Positions 26,404 through 36,525 of a DNA stretch of 64,000 nt are shown here, piece by piece; position 1 is the first letter of the stretch, and each line of letters begins with the position of its first letter. The notes below the pieces were generated by a model. It was not told where the DNA came from, searched no databases, and worked only from the letters and a program-made list of their open reading frames with translations. The translations under genes were made by a program, and so were the position numbers. This DNA is from Planctomycetaceae bacterium (GTDB lineage Bacteria; Planctomycetota; Phycisphaerae; UBA1845; UTPLA1), in the NCBI GenBank assembly GCA_006969385.1, contig CP030884.1, positions 3,348,001 through 3,412,000 of the forward strand, read 5' to 3'.

Positions 26404-29172
26404 CTATTCCGTTGTCGATACGTCCGCGAGGCGCTTCTTAAGGTTAGCGAGTACTTGCAACGCTTCGATCGGCGTGGTTTCGTCGATGCGAACGTCGGCG
26501 AGTTCATCGAGCAGCGCTTGCAATTGCGGATGCATCGCCGCAGCCGGGGTGGCGGGTTCGTCGCTTCCAAACAATAGCATTTGATCCGGATCGTGATCGC
26601 CGGAGTTGGCGGCCACAGCCGCGCGCTGTTCGAGTTGCGCCAGGATCGTTTCACTGCGCCGCGTCACGCTCTTCGGGAGGCCAGCCATTTCCGCCACATG
26701 CACCCCGTAACTTCGATTGGCGACGCCGGGAATGATCTTGTGCAGGAAGGCAATCTCGCGACCGCTACCGTCGGGGCGCAGGGCTTCACTAACGGCCACG
26801 TTAAAGTTGCGCACGTGCGACAACCGCTCTGCCAAGTCGGTCAACTCGTGATAGTGCGTCGCAAACAGCGTGCGGCAGCCGATGCGCTTGGCAACGTATT
26901 CGGTAATGGCCCACGCAAGCGATAAGCCATCGTAGGTACTCGTGCCGCGCCCGATCTCATCGAGAATGACGAGCGACTGCGCCGTGGCGTTATGAAGAAT
27001 GCGCGCCGTCTCGACCATTTCGACCATAAAGGTGGAGTGACCCCGCGCCAGTTCATCGCTGGCACCCACACGCGCAAAGATCCGATCCACAGGGCTCAGC
27101 CGCATCGACTGCGCCGGCACAAAGCTGCCGGTTTGGGCCAACAACGTCAGTAGCGCAACCTGACGAATGTACGTCGACTTACCCGCCATATTGGGGCCGG
27201 TGAGTATCAACAACCGCGCATCGTCGGCGGCGAGAGCACAATCATTGGGCACAAAGCGCTCGGCCAACGTGCGATCCAGCACCGGGTGGCGGCCTTCGAT
27301 GATGTCGAGCGTGAGATCGTTATCGCTCTCGATTAACTCGGGCACGACGTAGCCGCGCTGCCGCGCCAGTTCGGCAAAGCCCGCCAACACATCGAGATTG
27401 GCCAACGCATCGGCGGCTTGCTGCATGGGCCCGAGTTGGGCTGTGACCTCTTCGCGCAGGGCGGTAAACAGATCCTGCTCGCGCGCCTTCGCGCGATCGG
27501 CGGCGGTCAAAACTTCGTTTTCGTGATCTTTGAGTTCGCTGGTGATGTAGCGCTCGGCGTTGCGGACCGTCTGCTTGCGCGTGTAACGATCGGGCACGCG
27601 CTCGCGATGTTGGTGCGTGACTTCGATGTAATAACCAAAGACCGAGTTGTATCCGATCTTGAGATTGGGAATGCCCGTCTTCTCGGCTTCGGCGGCTTGG
27701 TATTCCGCCAGCCAAGCCGCGCCGTCGCGTTCGATGCCGCGCAGGCGATCGAGTTCGGCATCGACGCCGCTGGTAATGTAGCCACCATCGCGCTGAATGG
27801 GCGGTGCTTCTTCGATCAGCGTGGCGCAAATCGTCGCACCGATGGTTGCCATGCCGTCGAGTGACTGGCGGATCGATTCCAAGAGGTCTGATTCGTTCTG
27901 TTGCACGGGCGCGGCGATCGCATCGCGTAGCGTGTCGAGAGCCTGAAGCGTATCACCCAGCGCCCGCAAATCGCGCGGTGACACGCGGCCCACACCGAGG
28001 CGACCGAGGATGCGCTCGACGTCACCAAACTCGCGCAACAATGTGCGGATGCGTTTGAGCCGTTCCGGTTGATCGCGCAAATCGGCCACGGCGCGTTGTC
28101 GCGCGCGAATCGCTGCGGCTTTGCGCAACGGAAAACACAACCATTCGCGCAAGCGCCGCGCGCCCATCGGGTTGGCCGTTTCATCGACGGCGGCCAACAG
28201 CGTGCCCGCGCGGCTGCCATCACGCAGGGCGGTCTCTACTTCGAGCGACCGCAACGTGACCTGATCGAGCATCAGGCATTGGCTCGATTGGGCAGGCAGA
28301 ATCTTGGCGATGTGCGCCAGGCTGCTGCGTTGCGTCTCGCCGAGATAGTCGAGCACCGCACCCGCCGCGCGGAGGGATGCATCGAAACTGTCGAAGCCGA
28401 AACCTGCGAGCGAGCTAACGCCGAAATGATCGGTCAACGTCTTCTCGGCGTGGCGTTTTTCGAACGTGTGGGCGGCACGGGGCGAAACGACGGTGCGCAA
28501 ATGCGCTGCCAGTTCGGCGTCTAGCGGGCACGCCTGCGCATCATCGAGTTCGGGGATCAACACTTCGGCAGCACCAACGCGCGCTAAATGATCTTCAAGC
28601 GCAGCGCGTTCGATCATCTCCGCAGCAAAGCGACCGCTGGCGAGTTCGAGCGTGGCAATGCCAAGTTGCCCGGCGCTCCAACTAGCAGTACGCGGACAGA
28701 GTGCAACCAACACGTTGGCTCGGGTAGCTTGCAGCAATGCATCGTCGGTAAGCGTGCCGGGCGTGATAATGCGCTGCACGGCGCGTTTGACGACACCCTT
28801 GGCAGTCTTGGGGTCTTCGATTTGCTCGCTGATGGCGACCTTGAAGCCCGCCTTTACGAGGCGGGCGATGTAGCCTTCGGCGGCGTGATAGGGCACACCC
28901 GCCATCGGGATGGGGTCGTCGCCGCTCTTGTTGCGGGCAGTGAGCGTAAGGCCGAGTGCCTTAGCGACCACGGCGGCGTCGTCGTAGAACACCTCATAAA
29001 AATCGCCCATGCGAAAGAGCAGCAGGGCGTCGCCGACCTCGACCTTTTGGTCGAGATACTGCTGCATCGCGGGCGTGGGGCCGGCGGCTTTCTTCGCAGG
29101 TTTCTTGGCAGCGCGCGCGGGTTTGCTTGTGCGGTTGCTCTTGCTGGGTTTTTTGGTGGTGTCGGTGGCCAA
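26404..29172 (-). CDS. mutS: DNA mismatch repair protein MutS
   Basis: A 922-residue MutS1. A lysine/alanine-rich N-terminal tail of about 35 residues precedes the mismatch-recognition domain, where MGDFYEVFYDDA carries the Phe-x-Glu wedge (FYE). The ATPase domain has Walker A LTGPNMAGKSTYIRQ and Walker B/signature LDEIGRGTSTYDGLSLAW, then FATHYHELTDL. It binds mispaired bases and recruits MutL; no mutL is in the window. The start is TTG 29172, with GGAG 6 bases upstream. The C-terminus keeps a dimer/beta-clamp region. Confidence 0.97.
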   Translation of the reverse strand: MATDTTKKPSKSNRTSKPARAAKKPAKKAAGPTPAMQQYLDQKVEVGDALLLFRMGDFYEVFYDDAAVVAKALGLTLTARNKSGDDPIPMAGVPYHAAEGYIARLVKAGFKVAISEQIEDPKTAKGVVKRAVQRIITPGTLTDDALLQATRANVLVALCPRTASWSAGQLGIATLELASGRFAAEMIERAALEDHLARVGAAEVLIPELDDAQACPLDAELAAHLRTVVSPRAAHTFEKRHAEKTLTDHFGVSSLAGFGFDSFDASLRAAGAVLDYLGETQRSSLAHIAKILPAQSSQCLMLDQVTLRSLEVETALRDGSRAGTLLAAVDETANPMGARRLREWLCFPLRKAAAIRARQRAVADLRDQPERLKRIRTLLREFGDVERILGRLGVGRVSPRDLRALGDTLQALDTLRDAIAAPVQQNESDLLESIRQSLDGMATIGATICATLIEEAPPIQRDGGYITSGVDAELDRLRGIERDGAAWLAEYQAAEAEKTGIPNLKIGYNSVFGYYIEVTHQHRERVPDRYTRKQTVRNAERYITSELKDHENEVLTAADRAKAREQDLFTALREEVTAQLGPMQQAADALANLDVLAGFAELARQRGYVVPELIESDNDLTLDIIEGRHPVLDRTLAERFVPNDCALAADDARLLILTGPNMAGKSTYIRQVALLTLLAQTGSFVPAQSMRLSPVDRIFARVGASDELARGHSTFMVEMVETARILHNATAQSLVILDEIGRGTSTYDGLSLAWAITEYVAKRIGCRTLFATHYHELTDLAERLSHVRNFNVAVSEALRPDGSGREIAFLHKIIPGVANRSYGVHVAEMAGLPKSVTRRSETILAQLEQRAAVAANSGDHDPDQMLLFGSDEPATPAAAMHPQLQALLDELADVRIDETTPIEALQVLANLKKRLADVSTTE

Positions 29173-29362
29173 AAACTGCTCCGGTGCAGGTCGATACCAA
29201 CGGTCAAGATGTTGGCATTAACGCGACGTCTCTGCCTGATGCCTCAGCATCCAAGCCGGATATGCGCGTTACGTCGAGCGTCCTAATTTACCCCAGATCA
29301 TATGCGAAGCCGGGGTTTTGTGGTTGAATGCGACTACAACGTCATGAGGCAAAAATCACAGC

Positions 29363-29872
29363 ATGAATATCAGCATTCTCAGTACCGGCGGCACGATCGA
29401 GAAGACCTACGACGAGACCGACGGCTCGATGCGCAACGTCAAGTCGGTGCTCGACGACATCTTGCTGCGGTTGCGCCTGTTCGACCTGAATATTCGCCAC
29501 ACCAATCTGATGTCGAAGGATTCGCTGCATCTGACCGACGAAGATCGCGGCATCATTTTGGCGGCAGTCAAGTATGCGATGGGGCAGGCCGACGCGATTA
29601 TCGTTGTGCATGGCACCGATACGCTGAGCACCACCGGCGAGTTGTTGGTGGCCCAACTGCCCGACATCACCAAGCCGGTCATTCTGACGGGCGCGATGCG
29701 GCCATACGAGTTTCGCGATACCGACGCGCTTCAGAATTTGACCGAGTCGCTGTTGGCCTGCCGCTTGGTGTCGCCGGGGGTTTACGTCGCCATGCACAAT
29801 CGGGTGCTACAGTTTCCGGGGGTCACGAAAGATCGCAAGCGGCTCACGTTTGTGAAAGATGCAGATGAATAG
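29363..29872 (+). CDS. Short asparaginase-domain protein
   Basis: A 169-residue protein matching only the N-terminal domain of type I/II asparaginases: ISILSTGGTIEKTY carries the first catalytic threonine and VVHGTDTLSTTGELL the second threonine-aspartate pair; VILTGAMRPYEFRDTDA follows. The C-terminal domain of the full enzyme is absent, as in a known family of short asparaginase-domain proteins. Whether it hydrolyses asparagine is not clear. A weak GAGG precedes the ATG. It is divergent from mutS. Confidence 0.85.
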   Translation: MNISILSTGGTIEKTYDETDGSMRNVKSVLDDILLRLRLFDLNIRHTNLMSKDSLHLTDEDRGIILAAVKYAMGQADAIIVVHGTDTLSTTGELLVAQLPDITKPVILTGAMRPYEFRDTDALQNLTESLLACRLVSPGVYVAMHNRVLQFPGVTKDRKRLTFVKDADE

Positions 29873-30053
29873 ACGCGATACCCAAAATTCCCCACCCTTG
29901 CGGGGAGGGGTGAGGGGAGGGTTGCATTGCGTAGAGAATTCCGAATAACCGCGAGTGAGCAAGAAAGCCGAACATGAGTGAAGGGATCGACATTGGGTTC
30001 ACTATATGCCCGTGCCGAGACTGTTATTAACGCGCAGTCCCAGTTTCCAACAA

Positions 30054-30085
30054 TTTCGACGTTTCGACATTTTGACGTTTAGCCG
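30054..30085 (+). repeat. Degenerate 8-base tandem repeat
   Basis: Four consecutive octamers, TTTCGACG, TTTCGACA, TTTTGACG and TTTAGCCG, end 6 bases before the next gene. They belong to the same style of short-period repeat as those at 38.1-38.3 and 62.6 kb. Confidence 0.6.
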
Positions 30086-30091
30086 TATCCC

Positions 30092-31042
30092 ATGATCGTA
30101 TTACAAAGTACCGCCGCCGTGATGAGCCAAGCCCGGCACGTGCGCATCAATGATGCCGCGATTCGTACATGGGCGCGCACCACGCCCGATGTGCAGCCCG
30201 CCGCCGCTTTCAAACGCGAATTATTCGCCGAATTGCCACCGCAGCGCGATGCACTGGCGAATCTGGTACTGCTCATTTCGGCGCTCAACTTTTCCTTTTG
30301 GGGCGATGAACCGCTCAGCATCCAATGGCGCGGTCAAACCTACACCGGTTTCACGGCCATGTTGATTTCGATCATGATGGCGGCCAAACATGATGCGTCT
30401 TGGTCCAAGCCGGAATATTGGGTGTCGGCGCCGCTCGACGAGCTGGAGCAAGTCATTCAGGGCCGACATCAACTGCCGTTGATGGATAAACGCATTCAAA
30501 TCGTGCGCGAGACCGGCCAAACGCTGATCGATCGCTTCGACGGCAAGTTCACGTTCGCGCTGGACTCGATCAACGAGCGCGCGTGGCCCTTGGCGGTGCT
30601 ATTGATGACGAACTTCGATTCGTTTCGCGACGTCGCGTCCTACGGCAACACGCCGGTGTACTTTTTGAAGCGCGCGCAGATTTGCGCGTTGGATTTGTCG
30701 CTGGCATACGAAGCCAACGGTCACTCCGGCCTGGTCGGTGTTGAAACGCTGACGGCCTTTGCGGATTACCGTATTCCGCAAGCGCTGCGGCATTTGGGCG
30801 TGCTCGAACTGGATGACGATCTCGAAGCACGGATCGAAGCCGGCGACGAACTGGCCAAAGACTGTACCGAAGAGATTGAGATTCGCGCCGCCAGTATCCG
30901 CGCAGTTGATATGATGCTGAGCGAACTGCATCACGTGGATCGTCGGGGCTGGACGTGGGAGATCGACGCGGCATTATGGGAATTGGCACGCAGCGACGCC
31001 GTGTCGGTCGAGCATCATCGCACGCGCACGGTGTTTTATTGA
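30092..31042 (+). CDS. Queuosine 5'-phosphate glycosidase (Q salvage)
   Basis: A 316-residue protein of the DUF2419/QNG1 queuosine salvage family, which releases queuine from queuosine nucleotides for reuse in tRNA. Family features: LLISALNFSFWGDEP near residue 65, SIQWRGQTYTGFTA, NFDSFRDVASYGNTPVYFLKRAQICALDL near 180-210 and LTAFADYRIPQALRHLGVLE near 225. The usual length is about 310-340 residues. Start ATG 30092; ATG 30122 is a possible alternative. No other queuosine gene is adjacent. Confidence 0.85.
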   Translation: MIVLQSTAAVMSQARHVRINDAAIRTWARTTPDVQPAAAFKRELFAELPPQRDALANLVLLISALNFSFWGDEPLSIQWRGQTYTGFTAMLISIMMAAKHDASWSKPEYWVSAPLDELEQVIQGRHQLPLMDKRIQIVRETGQTLIDRFDGKFTFALDSINERAWPLAVLLMTNFDSFRDVASYGNTPVYFLKRAQICALDLSLAYEANGHSGLVGVETLTAFADYRIPQALRHLGVLELDDDLEARIEAGDELAKDCTEEIEIRAASIRAVDMMLSELHHVDRRGWTWEIDAALWELARSDAVSVEHHRTRTVFY

Positions 31043-31127
31043 CTCCTGGTTTTGCGCCAGGGGTTCATTCACCGTATCATGTGACCGAAAGATCGAGAGA
31101 CGGGGCTTCCCCACTGAGGTGATGCAA

Positions 31128-33062
31128 ATGACGAATCGAATCGGGCTAATCATTGGAGTTGCTTTACTTGTCGCAGCCACGCCGTGGGGCTGTGATGAAT
31201 CGAGTCCGTCGTCGTCCGAGCGCGCTACATCATCGTCCAATTCCGAGCCGGAAAACCGAGTCGCCCAGAAGGGCGACGACGATTCGGACACATCGACCGT
31301 TGAGCGCGAACCGTCTGCTTCGACGACGGGCGGCGCGGACGTCGCTACAGAGCCGGAAATGCGTGAATCGGCGGGTGATAAATCGAACGCAACGGATGTG
31401 GCAGGCGTTCCGATGATCCCGCTCGACCAAATTCCGGAGCAACGGCGACCGCAATTTGAGTTTGCGCAACAGCAGGTTCGTGCAGCGCCTGATAGCATCG
31501 ATCGCATCTGCGACTTGGGTTTGCACTATTTGGCGTTCGGATTCAATGACGAGGCCGTGACGTGCTTTTCCATCGCGATCGAGCAACAACCGATGGCGAT
31601 GCGATTTCATTATTTTCGTGCGCTGGCATTCGAAGCGTTGGATTTAGCAGCGAAGGCTCGGGAGGACTTCGAACGGGCGCTGGAGTTAAACCCGGATTAC
31701 GTACCGGCATACGTACGATTGGGAATGCTCATACAAGAGAATGATCCGAAACGCGCCGCCGCACTTTTCGAGCAGGCGACGCGGCGCGATGCGAATGACG
31801 CGGTGGCCTGGTTCGGTCGCGGGCAGGTTGCGAAGCGGGAGGGTAAGACGGACGAGGCGATCGCCCACTGGCAAAAAGCGATTGCTTTGCAACCGGATTA
31901 TGCCGACGCTCAGTCAGCGCTGGCGGCTGTGTACGAGGGGCAAGGTAAAGAGGATTTGGCTCAAAAGCATCGCCGGCGCGCCGAGCTCGGCGGCAAGCCG
32001 GTTGTTCAAAACGACCCACTGGCGTTTCAAGTAACTCGACGAACGCGCGATCAGGATTCGATCGCGCTCGAAGCGGTGGAGATGGCGCGCAAGGGCAATC
32101 CAATCGCGGCGGCTCGTTATTTGGAGGCGGCTCAATTTCACGGAATCGAATCCGAGTCGATTCGGCTTGCGCTTGGCGGCTTCTATTTGGATGCCGGCAA
32201 AACCGATGAAGCGATCGGCCAGTTTTTGTCGGCGATGAGGTCGTACCCGGATTCTGTCGACGTCAAGTTGGCACTTGCACGCGCGTATGCAGAGAGTGGG
32301 ATGGCGTCACGCAGCTTTACGTTATTCGACGAGATGATCTCGGCCGATTCCGAATCCGCCAAGGTTCTGATGGAACGTGGCCGACTGTATGCACGCGAAG
32401 GTGAGCCGCAAAAGGCGCTCGCCGATTTGCGTAAGGCAGCGGATTTAGCTCCGAACGATGCCGCGGTCCGGTTCGACCTGATCGAGTTGTTGTTGCTGAT
32501 GAATGATATCGATGGTGCCGAGCAGGCTTTGCAACAGACTCCGAAAGAAGCGAACACGGCAGGGAGACGGTTGTTATTTGAGGGAGCGGTGGCAGCGCGT
32601 CGCGGTGAGACGAGTTCGGCAGAAGCAAAATGGCGGGCGGCCATCGAGACGGAGCCGACCTTGGTGATGGCCTACCAAAGCCTCGCACAGTCCATGCAGC
32701 AACGCGGGAACGTCGCCGCGGCGTTAGAGGTTCTGCTGGCCGGTATCGAACTCGTCCCGGCCGCGGCGGACTTGCAAAATAATGCCGCATGGATTCTTTC
32801 TACGGCGACCGATCAGAATCAGCGCGACGGCAAACTCGCATTGGAGCTAGCGACGCGCGCGTGTGCCCTAACGGGAAATCGTCGGCATAACTTCGTGGGA
32901 ACCTTGGCCGCCGCTCATGCGGAGGCCGGTGATTTTGATGAAGCGGCGCGCCTCGCTGAGAATGCCGCGCGGCTGGCGGAGGCTGCCGGTCTAACAGAGG
33001 TCGCCGAACAGCATCGCGCACGTATGAAGCTTTACAGCAAAAAACAGGCGTGGAGACAATAG
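31128..33062 (+). CDS. Exported TPR-repeat protein
   Basis: A 644-residue exported protein: signal sequence (IGLIIGVALLVAATPWGC), a Ser/Glu/Asp-rich linker to about residue 95, then at least ten TPR units (PDSIDRICDLGLHYLAFGF, AREDFERALELNPDYVPAYVRLGML, DEAIAHWQKAIALQPDYADAQSAL). The cysteine after the helix could be lipidated, but WGC is not a standard lipobox. ATG 31128 is chosen because GAGG lies 8 bases upstream. It is likely a scaffold at the cell envelope. It converges on the FG-GAP gene. Confidence 0.8.
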   Translation: MTNRIGLIIGVALLVAATPWGCDESSPSSSERATSSSNSEPENRVAQKGDDDSDTSTVEREPSASTTGGADVATEPEMRESAGDKSNATDVAGVPMIPLDQIPEQRRPQFEFAQQQVRAAPDSIDRICDLGLHYLAFGFNDEAVTCFSIAIEQQPMAMRFHYFRALAFEALDLAAKAREDFERALELNPDYVPAYVRLGMLIQENDPKRAAALFEQATRRDANDAVAWFGRGQVAKREGKTDEAIAHWQKAIALQPDYADAQSALAAVYEGQGKEDLAQKHRRRAELGGKPVVQNDPLAFQVTRRTRDQDSIALEAVEMARKGNPIAAARYLEAAQFHGIESESIRLALGGFYLDAGKTDEAIGQFLSAMRSYPDSVDVKLALARAYAESGMASRSFTLFDEMISADSESAKVLMERGRLYAREGEPQKALADLRKAADLAPNDAAVRFDLIELLLLMNDIDGAEQALQQTPKEANTAGRRLLFEGAVAARRGETSSAEAKWRAAIETEPTLVMAYQSLAQSMQQRGNVAAALEVLLAGIELVPAAADLQNNAAWILSTATDQNQRDGKLALELATRACALTGNRRHNFVGTLAAAHAEAGDFDEAARLAENAARLAEAAGLTEVAEQHRARMKLYSKKQAWRQ

Positions 33063-33152
33063 GCGGATTAACCAAATAGGTTCAGACAGACTGTCAGTCT
33101 ACGCGTTTTGGGTGAGTTGAGTATCGACCAGAGGCAGACGATCGGTAAGTGA

Positions 33153-34868
33153 TTACTGCAGCGCTGCAACGAATAGATGCACGTCTCGTCCATCGACGTT
33201 GAAGTCGCCGTTCATGTCGGCAATTCCGTTAGCGGTTCCTTGCAATAAGGCTTCCACGAAACCGGCGATATCTGAATTTGTTACCGCGCCGTTGCCGTCG
33301 AAATCACCAAGCCGAGCGGGTGGGTATATTTGATAAGTCGCGTTGGCGGGCGCATTGGTTAGCGTTCGAGTGGTGCCGCCGGGCCACGTGACAACGACCT
33401 CATCGACGATCGCAGCGTTGTTGACACCGAAATGAAGGATCAGTTCGTTTTGACTCATGTAATTGCTGCCAGCTACCACATGAGCCATTTGCCAGATCGT
33501 GCCGACGCGAATACGCGCGGTTGCGTTGAGAGCATAACGACCGACCTCACCGACGACATCGAGTCGGAGCCAGTTCTTTTGGTTTCCGTGCTGATTGATA
33601 TAGAGCTTGGTCGGTTCCTGATAGTTGCCGACCAGCAGATCGAGATCACCATCCAGATCGACATCTGCGTGTGCAACGGCATACGATTCACCCAGCGCCG
33701 CCAATCCCATCGTCTGGGCCAGATCGTTGCACGGAAATGAGCCATTATGAACGTAGAGATTATTGGCCCCCGGGCCGGGCACGCGATTACAAACATATAG
33801 ATCGAGCCAGGCGTTATTGTCGTAGTCGATGAAGGTGGCACCCCATCCTTCGGCGATGGTGCGCGTCCCGGACGGCACTTCAGCGCGGGTGTAGCCGTCC
33901 ACGCCATTATGCAAGAGCAACGCATGGCCACCGCCGCCACCGGGCACAAACGGAATATTAGTAATGTAGATATCCAGAAATCCGTTTCGAATAAAATCGC
34001 CCAAGGCAATAGACATGGAGTCGACTTCGCAAGCATCGGCACCGGTTTGGGCCGTTACATCGACGAACGTGCCGCCGACGTTTTCATAGAGACGGCTTTC
34101 CTGATCGAGGGTCGGCTGGGCAGTGCAAAAGGCCTTCATGCCGATGATGTAAAGGTCGGGATCGGCATCGCCGTCGTAATCGAAGAAGGTGGCTTGAAAC
34201 GATGAAAGCGTGGTGACGTCAACGCCGTCCAGTATGCTTCTTTCTTCGAACTGCTTGTTCCCGAGGTTGCGATACAAAAGCGTCGGCGTGATGTCGCCGC
34301 CGATATTGTCGATCCGGTTGGCGACGATCAGGTCGGGATAGCCGTCGAGATCGTAATCCCCCCACGAACAACCGTGCGTGTAATAGTTGCCGCCCCCCAC
34401 GCCGGCCGTGGCCGTGACATCGTTAAACACGAAGTTGCCGAGGTTTTCGAAGAGTTGGTTTTCGCCAGGTCGGGATATGTATAAATCTTGGTCGCCATCG
34501 AGGTCGTAATCCGCTGCGGTTACGCCATTGCTGTGACCTTGGCCGGCCACGCCAAGATTGATACTGCGATCGGTGAAGTGACCCATACCGTCGTTTTCAA
34601 ACAGGCCCACTCCACCGCCGCCCAGCGTTACAACATCCGGGTCACCGTCGTCGTCGAGATCGATGAATCCGATGCCGAATCCGAAAGACTGGGGGTTGTC
34701 AGCGGTATAGACGAGGCCTCGCTGCAGAGCTTCCTCGGTGAACGGCACAGGACCGCCCGCGCGCAGCGATGGCGTGATCAGGATAAGCGTAAGGGCGACG
34801 ACCATAGCTCGCGTCGTTCGCAGATTGCCGCTGACTGAACAAATTGTGGTAGACATCGAAACTTGCAT
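33153..34868 (-). CDS. Secreted FG-GAP/ASPIC protein with dockerin-like end
   Basis: A 571-residue secreted protein: signal peptide (RAMVVALTLILITPSLRAGG), about seven FG-GAP/VCBS blades with calcium-binding repeats (DLDDDGDPDVVTLGGGG, DYDLDGDQDLYISR, DYDLDGYPDLIVANR), an ASPIC/UnbV domain (LRLDVVGEVGRYALNATARI, VTWPGGTTRTLTN) and a C-terminal pair of EF-hand-like loops (DFDGNGAVTNSDIAGF, DMNGDFNVDGRDVHLF) like dockerin type I. This layout is common in planctomycetes. The dockerin-like end may anchor or sort the protein; no cohesin is in the window. Confidence 0.85.
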   Translation of the reverse strand: MQVSMSTTICSVSGNLRTTRAMVVALTLILITPSLRAGGPVPFTEEALQRGLVYTADNPQSFGFGIGFIDLDDDGDPDVVTLGGGGVGLFENDGMGHFTDRSINLGVAGQGHSNGVTAADYDLDGDQDLYISRPGENQLFENLGNFVFNDVTATAGVGGGNYYTHGCSWGDYDLDGYPDLIVANRIDNIGGDITPTLLYRNLGNKQFEERSILDGVDVTTLSSFQATFFDYDGDADPDLYIIGMKAFCTAQPTLDQESRLYENVGGTFVDVTAQTGADACEVDSMSIALGDFIRNGFLDIYITNIPFVPGGGGGHALLLHNGVDGYTRAEVPSGTRTIAEGWGATFIDYDNNAWLDLYVCNRVPGPGANNLYVHNGSFPCNDLAQTMGLAALGESYAVAHADVDLDGDLDLLVGNYQEPTKLYINQHGNQKNWLRLDVVGEVGRYALNATARIRVGTIWQMAHVVAGSNYMSQNELILHFGVNNAAIVDEVVVTWPGGTTRTLTNAPANATYQIYPPARLGDFDGNGAVTNSDIAGFVEALLQGTANGIADMNGDFNVDGRDVHLFVAALQ

Positions 34869-34990
34869 CGTGCGTATCCGATGGGGAATTGTTTATTGCT
34901 CGCCGACCGCAGGGGCCGACCGTTGAACGCCGGGTCCTTCCGATTCTACGCTATCACTGTCCAACAGTTGAGCGATCATCGGGAGTTTCT

Positions 34991-35028
34991 AATAAAAGAG
35001 CGGACCAACACAAAATGCTGGTCCGCTC
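34991..35028 (-). terminator. Rho-independent terminator of the PEP-CTERM gene
   Basis: GAGCGGACCA (34998-35007) pairs perfectly with TGGTCCGCTC (35019-35028) across an 11-base loop. On the minus strand TTTTATTAG follows. It lies 36 bases after the stop of the PEP-CTERM gene. Confidence 0.85.
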
Positions 35029-35064
35029 CGGAGAAATCAAACTAAGTGCGATAAGGTATATCGC

Positions 35065-35984
35065 TTAGCGGCGGCGGCGGACGAGGCCGACGACACCGAG
35101 ACCCAGCAACAGAGCCGTGCTCGGTTCCGGGATGAGATTGATGAAGTACTCACCACCCTGCAGACCGGTCGTCGAGGTCGTGGTAGCACCAAAATCGGGG
35201 CCAAACACGGTGTTGAATTCACCAACAGCGACATAGTACGTGCCGGCGTCGAGGATTTCAGTCACGCTGCTGTAGGGGTTCGACGGGAAGTTGATGTCGT
35301 CATTGTTCGCAATCAACTGACCGAGCGAGTTGTAAAGACCGATTTCACTGTCGTCGAGACGATCTTCGAACGGAATCGAGAGCGTCTTGCTCGTCGTGAT
35401 TTCGATGCGGGTGCCATCGGCGGCTACGTCGAAGCTGTACCAGTCAACAACACCAGCGGTCAGGTTGCCGGTGAACTTATTCAACGCGTCATACGTGCCG
35501 AGGTCGGTCGAGGCCGGCGGCGTCGGGGGAACGAATTCGTTGAACGTCAAGTCGATGTTCGTCCACTGAGCGTCGGTGCCACCAGCGGGGGCATCGAGGA
35601 ACGACTCGCGGAAATCGAACGTCCACATACCGGCCGGGTCGCCACCACCAAACGCACCGGAAGAACCGGTGAAGTTGGTGAGGTCAGGATACGTCTGACC
35701 CGAACCCAACGTGATCTGGCCGCTGCCGAGCGGGCCGGAAACGTCCACGCGCAGCTCGCTACCCAAGTGGCGGTTTCGAACATAGCGTTGGTGACGATGC
35801 CGTCCCAATCGATGTTGCCCAGCGTATAACCGCCGGTGAGATTGCAGCTAACCGTGGTGCCGTTGGCAACGTCATCGCTGTCAACGTTCATAAAACTGCA
35901 CACTTCCGGCTGTGCCTGTGCCGTGGACGACCACGCCAACAGGGCAGCCACACCCAAACTCAAGATACCTTTGCGAAAGCTCAT
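35065..35984 (-). CDS. PEP-CTERM protein with PPC-like domain, frameshifted
   Basis: Reconstructed as 306 residues. Signal peptide MSFRKGILSLGVAALLAWSSTAQA; then a beta-sandwich region, then a PPC/DVUA0089-like domain (LTAGVVDWYSFDVAADGTRI, EILDAGTYYVAVGEFN), then a PEP-CTERM tail (IPEPSTALLLGLGVVGLVRRRR split as IPEPS, helix, RRRR) that an exosortase would cut. The reading frame breaks at 35762-35764: one extra G in TGGGT restores ETATWGSELRVDVSG. ATG 35984 has GGAGGAG 10 bases upstream. Its leader resembles that of the next PEP-CTERM gene. Confidence 0.8.
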
Positions 35985-36525
35985 ATGCCTTCTCCTCCAT
36001 CTTCCCGCCCAAATGATCAGAATGGGCAAATCATGATGCTTGTTTGTCGTAACAGCCTATCACGCAAACGCTGCGCGCGTTGTTCGACAAACCCGAATTA
36101 CACCGTCAAATTGAGGGCTGGATGCGACGACCGATCGGTCGCTGCCGAGGACGCTATTTTCCCCTAATGCATCTTCCCCATTTGGACTGGGGTCAAGATT
36201 AATCAAATATTGATGGAGAAACAAGATAAAAAGCAAAAACCGGGACCCAATTGGCGAAAATTTTTCTGAAACGTGCTAGAGGATGTGATTTTCAACTAGC
36301 CTCGCCCCGACCAGACGACTTTATCGGGCAGCGCCGGGAGCCAAATCAGCCTCCATGGCTTGAAATAGTGGAATCGTAACCGGGATACGAATCACCGGAA
36401 TGATGATTATTCGGTTACATCGCCGCATGCGGGTCGCCGCAAGGCTTGCAAAGAACAAATGAACCGGCAGCTCCGCATGGAACTGCCGGTCTGTTAGGTC
36501 ATGTGGACTAAATTTACGTCTGAGA
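35985..36525. other. Leader and spacer between two PEP-CTERM genes
   Basis: No gene in about 540 bases. From right to left on the transcribed strand it holds the terminator of the second PEP-CTERM gene (36463-36490), AT-rich sequence (36190-36270), a perfect 14-bp palindrome CGACCGATCGGTCG (36128-36141) and a GCCCA/TGGGC hairpin at about 36008-36028 beside the ribosome binding site. Confidence 0.5.
36463..36490 (-). terminator. Terminator of the second PEP-CTERM gene
   Basis: ACCGGCAG (36463-36470) pairs with CTGCCGGT (36483-36490), and TCC/GGA extends the pairing inside the loop. On the minus strand TTCATTTGTTCTTTG follows. It lies 35 bases after the stop. Confidence 0.7.
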
